Shown here: piece by piece, positions 49,921 to 57,181 of the stretch
Position numbering within the stretch: position 1 is the stretch's first letter
Layout: the number at the start of each line of letters is the position of its first letter
NCBI RefSeq assembly: GCF_014190805.1
Contig: NZ_JACHVQ010000002.1
Location: 434,001-498,000, forward strand
Origin: Flexivirga oryzae
Lineage (GTDB): Bacteria; Actinomycetota; Actinomycetes; Actinomycetales; Dermatophilaceae
Direction of reading: 5' to 3'
Length of the DNA: 64,000 nt
The notes under the pieces: generated by a model
Database searches by the model: none
The model's input: only the letters and a program-made list of their open reading frames with translations
What the model was told of the DNA's origin: nothing
Translations under genes and position numbers: made by a program

Positions 49921-50634
49921 TCAGTGAGACGCGGCCGGAGCTTGTAGCTCGGTGATGAGTCGCCGCGCGAGTTGCTCTGAGGACTGGGGGTTCTGACCGG
50001 TGTAGAGGTTGTGGTCGTGGACCATGTGCGGACGTAGTGGCAGGCCCTTGGAATAGTCGGCGCCGGCTTCCTTGAGCCGGTCCTCCAATAGCCACTTGGC
50101 TTTCCAGGCGAACTTGTTGAGGCGTTCTTCGCGGTTGGACAGGCCGGTCATTCGGTAGCCGGCGAAAGGCCAGCTCCCGTCCGGGTTTTCGGCCGCCAGC
50201 GCGGCAGCAGGTGCGTGACACAGCAATGCCAGCGGACGACCCGACGCGAGCCGTTTGGTGAGCAGGGCGCCGGATACCTCGTCCACGGCGAGGTCTTCCA
50301 TCGGTCCGTGGCCGCCGGAGTAGAAGACCAGGTCGAAGTCGTCCGGATCCATGTCGGACAAGTTCGCCGGATGATCCAGCACCGGCTGGAGGCGCTGCAC
50401 GTCGGTGGCAATCTTCTTGGTCTTGGACGGCAGGCCGCCGGAGAGGCCGAGGCTGAGCTGGTCGATGACAGGCTGCTTGCCTCCGGGCGCCGCAACCGTG
50501 ACGTCGAAGCCGGCGTCCGTGAACAGTTGGTAAGGCACCGCGAATTCCTCGGCCCACACCCCGGTCGGATGCAGGGTCCCGTCCTTGAGGGTCCAGTGGC
50601 GGGCTGCGGACAACACCATCAGCACGGCAGTCAT
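49921..50634 (-). CDS. DJ-1/PfpI-family protein (Hsp31-like)
   Basis: About 237 residues. The DJ-1 fold is read from MTAVLMVLSAARHWTLKDGTLHPTGVWAEEFAVPYQLF, FDVTVAAPGGKQP, LVFYSGGHGPMEDLA and the nucleophile elbow PLALLCHAPAAALAA with the catalytic Cys. Similar proteins are glyoxalase III, chaperones or deglycases. The Glu in WAEE and the Cys are in place. ATG 50634 overlaps the stop of the upstream gene as ATGA. Confidence 0.88.
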   Translation of the reverse strand: MTAVLMVLSAARHWTLKDGTLHPTGVWAEEFAVPYQLFTDAGFDVTVAAPGGKQPVIDQLSLGLSGGLPSKTKKIATDVQRLQPVLDHPANLSDMDPDDFDLVFYSGGHGPMEDLAVDEVSGALLTKRLASGRPLALLCHAPAAALAAENPDGSWPFAGYRMTGLSNREERLNKFAWKAKWLLEDRLKEAGADYSKGLPLRPHMVHDHNLYTGQNPQSSEQLARRLITELQAPAASH

Positions 50635-51566
50635 GACTTCGCGCCTTTCAAGGGTCCGTGCGTGGCGGGGAACGACACGGGTACGGGGATGTGGAGGGCG
50701 TTCTGGCACTCGGTGAACACGTCCAACCGCAGCGGTCGCTTCGGTTTCAGGGAGCGGATATCGTCGCTCAACCTCCCCGACCCCAGCTCAAGGCCCACGT
50801 CCCCCGTCAGCAGGTCGCTGCCGAAGACCAGGTTGTTGGTCTGGCTGAGCGTTTGGTTCCAACCACCGTTCAGTTCGGTGTATGACGTGAGCGTCGACAC
50901 GCTCGTCCCGCTGGCGACCCGCTTCTGCTTCGGAGTCGCCACCGACAGCGCGATGTCGGTGCCCCCGGCGTCATTGGCGACCCGGCCCGTGGCACGGCGT
51001 GCGTCGATGTCCACGTCGATGTCGGTTACCCACTTGGGGAACCCGTAGCCGTCGTGTCCGCGCACTTGGGCGATCTCGGTGTTCACCGGCAGTGAGAGCA
51101 CGTACGCGTACAGATGGTCGTTGCCCAGCGCGGACAGCAGGTCCACCGGCGGGAGGTTGCCGTGCCGTACTTCCCTGACCGCGATCCCGACGGTGACCTC
51201 GGTGTAGAAGTCGATGTCGCACACGTCATACCGGAAGAAGACCACCGAGAACAGTCCGATCCCGGGCGCGACGGTCAGCGGGTCCAGCCCGTCAGGCAGG
51301 CGGCTGCGTAGCGCCTTGGTCGGTGCGAGGTAGGTGATCTGCGCCTTGGACATGGCGTAGTAGAAGTTCGGTGTGCGGGTGGTCCCGATCGCCGACTCGA
51401 CGCTTGTCTTGGGCAACGTGCGGAAGAAGTCGACGGTGCTGACCCGCGGGTCAGCCTCCACGACATCCAGATCGGTGTCCATGCGGTACCGGGCAAAGAG
51501 CCCGTCGGCCGGCACCCTCAGTTTTCTGCTGCCGAGCTCTACCTCAACGGTTTCCATGTTCGTCAT
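50631..51566 (-). CDS. Acetoacetate-decarboxylase-family protein
   Basis: About 311 residues: TPNFYYAMSKAQITYLAPTKALRSRLPDGLDPLTVAPGIGLFSVVFFRYDVCDIDFYTEVTVGIAV and HDGYGFPKWVTDIDVDID. The pattern (LLP-type barrel entry, YGFPK with a Lys at the expected site) fits the acetoacetate decarboxylase superfamily. Not all members decarboxylate. ATG 51566, with ATG 51557 also possible; the frame open to 51857 crosses the operator region. First gene of a three-gene operon. Confidence 0.78.
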   Translation of the reverse strand: MTNMETVEVELGSRKLRVPADGLFARYRMDTDLDVVEADPRVSTVDFFRTLPKTSVESAIGTTRTPNFYYAMSKAQITYLAPTKALRSRLPDGLDPLTVAPGIGLFSVVFFRYDVCDIDFYTEVTVGIAVREVRHGNLPPVDLLSALGNDHLYAYVLSLPVNTEIAQVRGHDGYGFPKWVTDIDVDIDARRATGRVANDAGGTDIALSVATPKQKRVASGTSVSTLTSYTELNGGWNQTLSQTNNLVFGSDLLTGDVGLELGSGRLSDDIRSLKPKRPLRLDVFTECQNALHIPVPVSFPATHGPLKGAKS

Positions 51567-51673
51567 CGGTGACGCCCTCTCGTGCCTGGTTGGCAGGTGG
51601 TGCATGGTCCTCGACTCGCATCCCGGCGCTTCCGGTGCGACTCGAGGTGTGCAACCCGCGCGCGGTGATGCGA

Positions 51674-51723
51674 TGTAAACACTGCTTGCATTACCGTATG
51701 GCGCAATGTTTACAGTGTCAACA
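51674..51723. promoter_or_regulatory. Operator region of the decarboxylase-like operon
   Basis: TGTAAACA (51674-51681) and TGTTTACA (51707-51714) form a perfect 8-bp inverted repeat 25 bp apart. Each half belongs to a 17-bp TGY-N3-CA-N2-GT-N2-ACA-like site, as does the site before the TetR gene at 48344. The region is clearly AT-richer than its surroundings. Confidence 0.6.
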
Positions 51724-51937
51724 ATGGTTTGACGGCGCGCACTCACCCACTCGCCTTCGTCGACGAGTTCAAGAGGCGATTCCCCCGGGCGCTCCTGGAC
51801 GCTGAGCAGGTGATCGATGAAGGCCCAAGCATCATGCTGCGCACCTGCGAGGTTCATGATCGCCGACGCCCCGTAGCGTCCGGGTTGCTCGGTCTCAGGC
51901 TGGCGTCATACAGCGCAGCACTCTTCGCACACGGCGA
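51724..51937. other. Gap without a supported gene
   Basis: A plus-strand frame 51729-51959 and the upstream part of a minus-strand frame cross this stretch, but neither has a ribosome site or recognisable domain. It could be a gene remnant. Confidence 0.35.
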
Positions 51938-52396
51938 TCAGCGAGAACGACCGGCGTAGAGATCACGCAGGAGGGCGGCCTCGGCACCGTGGTGAATGAG
52001 TTCGTCCGCAATGTGCAGCACGAAGGCACGTCGGGTGGATAGTTCAAACGGCCCCGCCACGGGACCGAGCTCCACCCCGAACGTGGGCGCGGCGTCACTG
52101 AGCACCGCCCGCAGATCTGCATACGCCGCTGCCAGGGCTGTGCACGCGGATGACGCAGTCCTGGCCGCCCCGGCCGTCGCGGACGCGTCCGGCGTCGGCA
52201 GGCCGAGCCAGATCCAGTTCTTCGGTGCCCTCAGCAGGTCGGTGATGTGGTCCAGTCGCCATTGAATGCTGATGTCATGGTCGGCATCGGAGGGGCACCA
52301 CCTCCACTCCGCGTCCCCGAGACCCTCCATGCGCCGGCGCAGGCGATCCCAGGCGAAGTCCAGAAGCTCGAGTACGTCGTCCTCAGCAGTGTTCAC
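51938..52396 (-). CDS. DinB-like four-helix protein
   Basis: 152 residues from GTG 52396, preceded by GGAGGAGG. Helices AEDDVLELLDFAWDRLRRRMEGLGDAEWRW, SIQWRLDHITDLLRAP and RRAFVLHIADELIHHGAEAALLRDLYAG place His residues in the positions used by DinB/MDMPI metal sites. DinB proteins are thiol-dependent S-transferases (mycothiol in actinobacteria). The GRSR end is the family end. Substrate unknown. Confidence 0.78.
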   Translation of the reverse strand: MNTAEDDVLELLDFAWDRLRRRMEGLGDAEWRWCPSDADHDISIQWRLDHITDLLRAPKNWIWLGLPTPDASATAGAARTASSACTALAAAYADLRAVLSDAAPTFGVELGPVAGPFELSTRRAFVLHIADELIHHGAEAALLRDLYAGRSR

Positions 52397-52572
52397 GTCC
52401 GTATCCTCCTCCAGCCGGCGCGTCCACCACGCCTGGACAATGAGGCGCACGTTATGCCACCCCGGTAGACGTATCGTGAGTTCACAGAAAGATTTCCGAG
52501 GCGTGAGGGTGTGACCATCTTGACGACGCGCGACCGCGAGACACGATGACCACGACACTCGATTGCTGTCGA

Positions 52573-52914
52573 TCAAAGCCCGAGGACCAGTCGGAGGCCG
52601 GAGTCGACTTGCCGCATCGCGACCGAGTCCAACCTTCCGACGACGTCGGTCAGGCGTCCGCGATCGATCACGAGCGTTTGAGACACATTGACGACCGATG
52701 GCTTCGTGAGGCCGACAACTCCAGACTCGAACTCGACGTTTCCCGGCGCATCGGCGAGACGCAAATTGCTGGTCATCGCCGTCACAATCACCGTCGAGAT
52801 CCTCGACCGATTGAATCGGTCCGAGGAGACGACGAGCGCAGGCCGGCGAAAACCCGGCTCAGATCCGACTGGCGCTCCAAAATCGACCCACCAGACCTCA
52901 CCGCGGACTACCAC
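52573..52914 (-). CDS. MazF/PemK-type endoribonuclease toxin
   Basis: 113 residues with the MazF fold: RGEVWWVDFGAPVGSEPGFRRPALVVSSDRFN (conserved Arg-Pro and Val-Val-Ser), TVIVTAMTSNLRLADAPGNVEF, PSVVNVSQTLVIDRGRL. It cuts single-stranded RNA at short sequences. GTG/ATG start at 52914 overlaps the end of the antitoxin gene by 7 bp, the standard arrangement. Confidence 0.92.
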   Translation of the reverse strand: MVVRGEVWWVDFGAPVGSEPGFRRPALVVSSDRFNRSRISTVIVTAMTSNLRLADAPGNVEFESGVVGLTKPSVVNVSQTLVIDRGRLTDVVGRLDSVAMRQVDSGLRLVLGL

Positions 52915-53135
52915 TCCCAGGCCCCGGACTCAATGAGCGCACGACCCGTGTTCGGAGTCACCGCCGCGTCCTCCGCGAGCGCATCAAGTGCTGCGGTCAC
53001 CGGGTCGTCTTCCTGACCTTCGAGGAAGTCACGGATCGCCCGCGTGTAAAGCTGCGACCGGCTCCAGCCGAGTCGCGTAGCGGTTTCGTCGGCGTCGCGG
53101 AAGACATCATCCGGGATTGATACTGCGGTCTTCAT
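52908..53135 (-). CDS. Ribbon-helix-helix antitoxin
   Basis: 75 residues: MKTAVSIPDDVFRDADETATRLGWSRSQLYTRAIRDFLEGQ, an RHH DNA-binding domain (strand KTAVSIP, two helices), then an acidic C-terminal toxin-binding tail (EDDPVTAALDALAEDAA). ATG 53135 preferred to the longer frame to 53189. It neutralises the MazF-like toxin and represses the operon through the repeat just upstream. Likely leaderless. Confidence 0.88.
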   Translation of the reverse strand: MKTAVSIPDDVFRDADETATRLGWSRSQLYTRAIRDFLEGQEDDPVTAALDALAEDAAVTPNTGRALIESGAWEW

Positions 53136-53141
53136 AAGGAA

Positions 53142-53160
53142 AGTATAACCGGTATAACCA
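53142..53160 (-). promoter_or_regulatory. Toxin-antitoxin promoter with GGTTATAC repeats
   Basis: On the minus strand GGTTATACC and GGTTATACT stand back to back. The second contains TATACT, a good -10, at 53142-53147; a start 7 nt downstream would fall on the A of the antitoxin ATG. The direct repeat probably is the RHH operator. Confidence 0.55.
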
Positions 53161-53185
53161 ACTACACAGGCGCTGTCCACAGCGC

Positions 53186-54454
53186 TCAAACCGGGCCTGC
53201 CCGGCCCTCCAGGATGAGGCGTTCGCTGTCGTTCTTCGTCCGCGCGGCGGCCTCGGTGAACGCTTCGCGCGCCTCTGTATGGCGCCCAGCGCGTTCCAGC
53301 AGATCACCGCGCACACTCGGCACGAGCGGCGAGTCGCCGAGCGCGTCGTCCGGCAGCGCGTCCAGCACCGCCAGCCCGACGTCGGGTCCGAACGCGCGGC
53401 CATGCGCTACCGCGCGATTCACCTCCACCACCGGTCCGGGAGTGGCGGTGGCGAGGACGTCGTACAGGGCGGCGATCCGTCGCCAGTTGGTGTCCTCGGC
53501 CCGCTCGGCACGTGCGTGCTGCGCGGCGATCGAGGCTTGCAGGAAGTACCGCCCCACGGGCCGACCCCGGCCGGCCATCTCCTCCGCCCGCCGCAGCGCA
53601 GCCAGCCCGCGACGGATCAGCAACTGGTCCCAGCGCGTCCGGTCCTGCGCCTCCAGCAGCACCGGTGCACCGTTCTCGTCGAGCCGGGCCGCCATCCGCG
53701 AACCCTGCAACTTCAGCAGCGCCTGCAGTCCGAGCACTTCGACCTCGTCCGGCGCGAGCGTCGCCAGCATCCGCGCCAGGCGCATCCCCTCGTTCGCCAG
53801 GTCCGGCCGCATCCAGTCGGCGCCGGCGGTGGCGGCATACCCCTCGTTGAAGATCAGATAGATCACCGCCATGACGTCGTCCAGCCGCTCGACCCGCTCC
53901 CGCCCGGTCGGCAGTTCGAACTCTGCACGCGACTGCACAAGCGCCTTCTTGGCGCGCGAAATCCGTTGTCCCATGGTCGATTCGCTGACCAGGAAGCCGC
54001 GCGCGATCTCCGCCGTGGTGAGCCCGCCGACCAGCCGCAGCGTCAACGCGGCGCGAGACTCGGCGGTGAGCGACGGGTGACAGGACAGAAAGATCAGCCG
54101 CAGCACATCGTCCTCGATGTGGTCGACCTGATCATCGAGGTCGGGCACAGTGCCCTCCTCTCCGGCACCGGCATGCTCCAACTGCGCCACCTTGCGACGC
54201 AGCACGTCCGCGCGCCGGAAATGGTCGATGCCGCGCCGCTTCGCCGTGGTCATCAACCAGGCGCCGGGATTGTCGGGTATACCGCCCGCCGGCCACTGTT
54301 CGAGCGCTGCTACGAGCGCGTCCTGGGCAAGATCCTCCGCGAGCGCGACGTCGCGGGTCATGCGGGTGAGCGCGCCGACGAGGCGGGCCGACTCGGCCCG
54401 CCACGCGGCAACGATGGCGTGGTGCGGATCCCCCGCCTGGGTCTGCGCCGGCAC
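53186..54454 (-). CDS. ECF sigma factor, group 42 type
   Basis: 422 residues. Sigma region 2 (AAWRAESARLVGALTRMTRDVALAEDLAQDALVAALEQWP, GAWLMTTAKRRGIDHFRR), region 4 (LRLIFLSCHPSLTAESRAALTLRLVGGLTTAEIARGFLVSESTMGQRISRAKKAL), and a long C-terminal extension with TPR-like helices (DUF6596), the hallmark of ECF42. This group lacks an anti-sigma factor and is paired with a YCII/DGPF-domain gene, present here 23 bp upstream of its start. GTG 54454. Confidence 0.92.
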   Translation of the reverse strand: MPAQTQAGDPHHAIVAAWRAESARLVGALTRMTRDVALAEDLAQDALVAALEQWPAGGIPDNPGAWLMTTAKRRGIDHFRRADVLRRKVAQLEHAGAGEEGTVPDLDDQVDHIEDDVLRLIFLSCHPSLTAESRAALTLRLVGGLTTAEIARGFLVSESTMGQRISRAKKALVQSRAEFELPTGRERVERLDDVMAVIYLIFNEGYAATAGADWMRPDLANEGMRLARMLATLAPDEVEVLGLQALLKLQGSRMAARLDENGAPVLLEAQDRTRWDQLLIRRGLAALRRAEEMAGRGRPVGRYFLQASIAAQHARAERAEDTNWRRIAALYDVLATATPGPVVEVNRAVAHGRAFGPDVGLAVLDALPDDALGDSPLVPSVRGDLLERAGRHTEAREAFTEAAARTKNDSERLILEGRAGPV

Positions 54455-54477
54455 CAGGCCAGCGTAGTGAGCGGTGC

Positions 54478-54852
54478 TCAGCCGGCGGGCTCCTCCGGGC
54501 CCTCGGAGATCTGCCGCAGCGTCGCGACCATCGAGACCTCCGGCCAGTACTTCGCGTGCAGCTCGGCGAACTCCTTGTTGCCGGCGATCGCCTCCTCCAG
54601 GCTGTCGAACTGCATGAGCGCCCAGCCTCCGACGACCTCCTTCGCCTCGGCATACGGACCGTCGACCCGGCTGACCTCGCCCTCGCGGACGACGAAGTTC
54701 ACCGCGTCCTCGGTGCCGTACAGCCCGCCGCCGTCGAGGAAGATGCCCTTGGCGGCCTGCTCCCCGATGTAGGTGTCCATCGCATCGAACAGCGCCTTCG
54801 GGGGCGTGCCGATGCCTTCTTCCATCCGGACGAATCCCATGAAACGTGGCAT
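54478..54852 (-). CDS. YCII/DGPF-domain protein
   Basis: 124 residues: MPRFMGFVRMEEGIGTPPKALFDAMDTYIGEQAAKGIFLDGGGLYGT, then FVVREGEVSRVDGPYAEAKEVVGGWALMQFDSLEEAIAGNKEFAELH. The variant DGPYAEAKE is the DGPF motif. These proteins accompany ECF42 sigma factors; the function is not known. ATG 54852 after GAGGAGAG. Co-transcribed with the sigma factor. Confidence 0.9.
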   Translation of the reverse strand: MPRFMGFVRMEEGIGTPPKALFDAMDTYIGEQAAKGIFLDGGGLYGTEDAVNFVVREGEVSRVDGPYAEAKEVVGGWALMQFDSLEEAIAGNKEFAELHAKYWPEVSMVATLRQISEGPEEPAG

Positions 54853-54952
54853 CTCGATCTCTCCTCGGGTTGGTGGGAGGTGCCTGTCACACGTACGTCG
54901 ATCAGCTTCCAGCATCTTCGACATCGGGTGCCAAGAATTTTCCGGGGAAGTG

Positions 54953-55378
54953 TCAGCCGCCCTCCGCGGCCCACCCGGTCAGCCCGGTGAGCTGCAGGAT
55001 CAGCACCTTCGCAAACGGCCGCTGATGGTACTGCGGAAAGGAGCTCGCCAGCAGCCCGGCGAGCTCCTCGGCGAGCGCCGGGTCGGTGCCCTCGCGCCAC
55101 CGCAGCTGCGCCCGGACCCACCACAGCCGCGACCAGTCCTCGCGCTCCCAGTGCTCGACCAGAAGCGTGGCACGCGGGTCGGCCCGCAGATTGCGCTCCC
55201 GCTGCAGATTGGTCGACGACTTGGGTTTCACCGTGTCGATGGGTATGCCGACATACTCCCCCGTGATCGCGTAGACGACCGGCACCGCGTCCACCCCACG
55301 CCGTGGGTGCACGGTGCACAGCACTCCATGCCCATCGGCCACGAGCAGCTCGCGCGCCGACTCCGCGGTCAGCCTCAC
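54953..55378 (-). CDS. PPOX-class F420/FMN-dependent oxidoreductase
   Basis: 141 residues with the split-barrel pattern: ESARELLVADGHGVLCTVHPRRGVDAVPVVYAITGEYVGIPIDTVKPKSS, then ERNLRADPRATLLVEHWEREDWSRLWWVRAQLR. It follows the TIGR03668 family, thought to use F420. Small molecule redox enzyme, substrate unknown. GTG/ATG at 55378; the next gene upstream is 21 bp away. Confidence 0.87.
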   Translation of the reverse strand: MRLTAESARELLVADGHGVLCTVHPRRGVDAVPVVYAITGEYVGIPIDTVKPKSSTNLQRERNLRADPRATLLVEHWEREDWSRLWWVRAQLRWREGTDPALAEELAGLLASSFPQYHQRPFAKVLILQLTGLTGWAAEGG

Positions 55379-55399
55379 CGTTCACACGGTAGTTGCCAC

Positions 55400-55801
55400 T
55401 CAGTCGTCGTCGACGACAATTTCGAACTCGAAACCTTCCTCGTTCTCGACGAACAGTGCCGTGTGGTGAGGGCCGCCGGCGTGTGGATAGTGCTGCGCGA
55501 AGAGTTCTGACCAGCCATGCGCGGCGGAGTCGTCACGCAGCCGGTCCAGAGTTTCACGATCGGGCGCGCGTAACGCGAGGTGGTTGAGCCCGGCACGCAT
55601 CCGCTCGTGCCGTCCCGTCACCGCAGAGGACTGCTCGAGCACGATGTATGGCGCGCCCTGGCGGCGCCATACACGGCCGGCATCCCAAGCGGCGTCGACA
55701 TCCTCGTCCCAACCGATGCGGGTGAGCAGCCAGTCGAACGACGCACCGCCGTGGCGAATATCCGTCGTCCAGAGCTCGATGTGGTGCACAGGATTCGCCA
55801 T
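55400..55801 (-). CDS. VOC-family (glyoxalase/dioxygenase-like) protein
   Basis: 133 residues with two beta-alpha-beta-beta-beta units: NPVHHIELWTTDIRHGGASFDWLLTRIGW, GAPYIVLEQSS, GLNHLALRAPDRETLDRLRDDSAAHGWSEL, HHTALFVENEEGFEFEIVVDD. Metal-ligand His and Glu sit at the expected strand starts. Function within VOC cannot be told. ATG 55801. Confidence 0.87.
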   Translation of the reverse strand: MANPVHHIELWTTDIRHGGASFDWLLTRIGWDEDVDAAWDAGRVWRRQGAPYIVLEQSSAVTGRHERMRAGLNHLALRAPDRETLDRLRDDSAAHGWSELFAQHYPHAGGPHHTALFVENEEGFEFEIVVDDD

Positions 55802-55878
55802 GGAGGCGCACGATACCCGGGAAGTGACGAACACACCGTTTCGTTGACCTGGCTGCCCTGCAACGAGTCCCGAACAAC

Positions 55879-56241
55879 TCAGAGACGCCGCGACAGCCGC
55901 CGCGACACCCATCGCACGGGCCGAAGTCCGGTGCGGCCCGCACGCAGTGCCACCGCACGGGTCCGACGGATCACCACCCGCGGGTCGGCGCTGCGGACCT
56001 GCCCGAGGCACCAGCCGGCGAGGAACGCCGCAGCTGCCGTACCGGCTACCGTGACCGTCGGATTCTCCGGTCGTGACACCACCAGTACGACGACGAGCAC
56101 CAGCAGACACAGCCCGGCGACCACGAGCTTGCGGTGCGGCCGCAGCAGTCGATGCATCCGCTCGGCGAAGCCGGGATCACTCTCGAGCAGCGACTCCTCG
56201 ATCTCGTGGATCTGCCGTTCCTCGTGCGGCGTCAGGCCCAT
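55879..56241 (-). CDS. DUF3040-family membrane protein
   Basis: 120 residues: LTPHEERQIHEIEESLLESDPGFAERM is the DUF3040 signature, followed by two close hydrophobic helices (KLVVAGLCLLVLVVVLVVS, TVTVAGTAAAAFLAGWCLG). The Arg-rich end (VIRRTRAVALRAGRTGLRPVRWVSRRLSRR) is cytosolic. Unknown role; common in actinobacteria. ATG 56241 with GGAGCG ahead. Confidence 0.85.
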   Translation of the reverse strand: MGLTPHEERQIHEIEESLLESDPGFAERMHRLLRPHRKLVVAGLCLLVLVVVLVVSRPENPTVTVAGTAAAAFLAGWCLGQVRSADPRVVIRRTRAVALRAGRTGLRPVRWVSRRLSRRL

Positions 56242-56337
56242 GGTGCGCTCCTTATGCAACCGGTCGCCGGATGCATACCCGCAAAGGACCCGCGTGAATC
56301 CCCTCGCCGTAGGGCTGCGGCCACCGCCGGCCCGGCG

Positions 56338-56979
56338 TCAGCGTGAGCTCCGCAGCGTGGCGTACGAGAAGTCGATGAGGTATTCGTTCAGGGCACGCGA
56401 GGCGGCCTCTGCGGCGTCGGCGTCCCCGTCGAGGATCGCCGTGAGAATGCGGCTGTGCAACGACGATCCCGCTGCGATCTCGGCCTGCTCATCGACGACG
56501 TGCGCGAACCAGAAGCGTCGGGACAGACCCTGCGCTGGTGCAATGGCGTCGGCGAGGTATTCGTTGGCGGCGCCCTCGACGATGAGCTCGTGGGTGTCCT
56601 TGACGGTGTCGGCATACGCCTCCAGCGTGAAGGCGTCCTTTGCCAGCAGCTCCACCATCGCAGTCATCCGCTCGCGCACGTCGGCGCCAGCGCGCTCGGC
56701 GGCCAACCGGACCGCGAGCGCCTCGAGTGCCCGGCGCAGTTCGAGCATCCGCAGCTCGGCCTCCACCGACGTCGGCGGGATCAGCACGCCCTTGTTCGGG
56801 TGGATCTCCACCATCCGATTGCGGGCGAGCTGCTGGAGCGCCTCCCGCACCGGCGTGCGACCGAGTCCGGTGCGCTCCATCAGCTGTGACTCGGACACGA
56901 GGGAGCCCGGCGGCACCTCCTGGAACACGATCATCCGCTCGATCGCGCGATAGGCCTGCGCGGCCTTTCCTTCACTCAC
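56338..56979 (-). CDS. GntR-family (FadR/FCD) transcriptional regulator
   Basis: 213 residues: winged helix QAYRAIERMIVFQEVPPGSLVSESQLMERTGLGRTPVREALQQLARNRMVEIHPNKGVLI, then an FCD ligand domain with RRALEALAVRLAAERA, DTHELIVEGAANEYLAD and SSLHSRILTAILDGDADAAEAASR. GTG 56979 follows GGAGGTGG. It faces the NCS1 permease and flavin reductase and probably controls them through the inverted repeat at 57076. Confidence 0.9.
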   Translation of the reverse strand: MSEGKAAQAYRAIERMIVFQEVPPGSLVSESQLMERTGLGRTPVREALQQLARNRMVEIHPNKGVLIPPTSVEAELRMLELRRALEALAVRLAAERAGADVRERMTAMVELLAKDAFTLEAYADTVKDTHELIVEGAANEYLADAIAPAQGLSRRFWFAHVVDEQAEIAAGSSLHSRILTAILDGDADAAEAASRALNEYLIDFSYATLRSSR

Positions 56980-57075
56980 GTCCCACCTCCGTCTGCCGCC
57001 GATCGTAGGACGGACCGGCAGGAGCCGCCGAGCTCGCCGCCCCACTGCGAAAGAAGAATCTCCATCAAACCATTG

Positions 57076-57101
57076 TGCAACCAGTATATCGGTTGCATAC
57101 T
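57076..57101. promoter_or_regulatory. GntR operator candidate
   Basis: TGCAACC (57076-57082) and GGTTGCA (57091-57097) are a perfect 7-bp inverted repeat over 8 bp. A second one overlaps it: AGTAT (57083-57087) with ATACT (57097-57101). It lies in the 202-bp divergent gap, AT-richer than the flanks. Confidence 0.6.
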
Positions 57102-57181
57102 GTATCGACGAAGCGTGGTGGTACACATCACTACGACCCTCGCCGCGGCAACCGCCGCACGGCACGTTTGTGAGGTTGAGC

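Noticed and set aside
51729..51959. 76-residue plus-strand frame after the operator region
   Set aside because: No ribosome site or domain; it runs into the end of the DinB-like gene.
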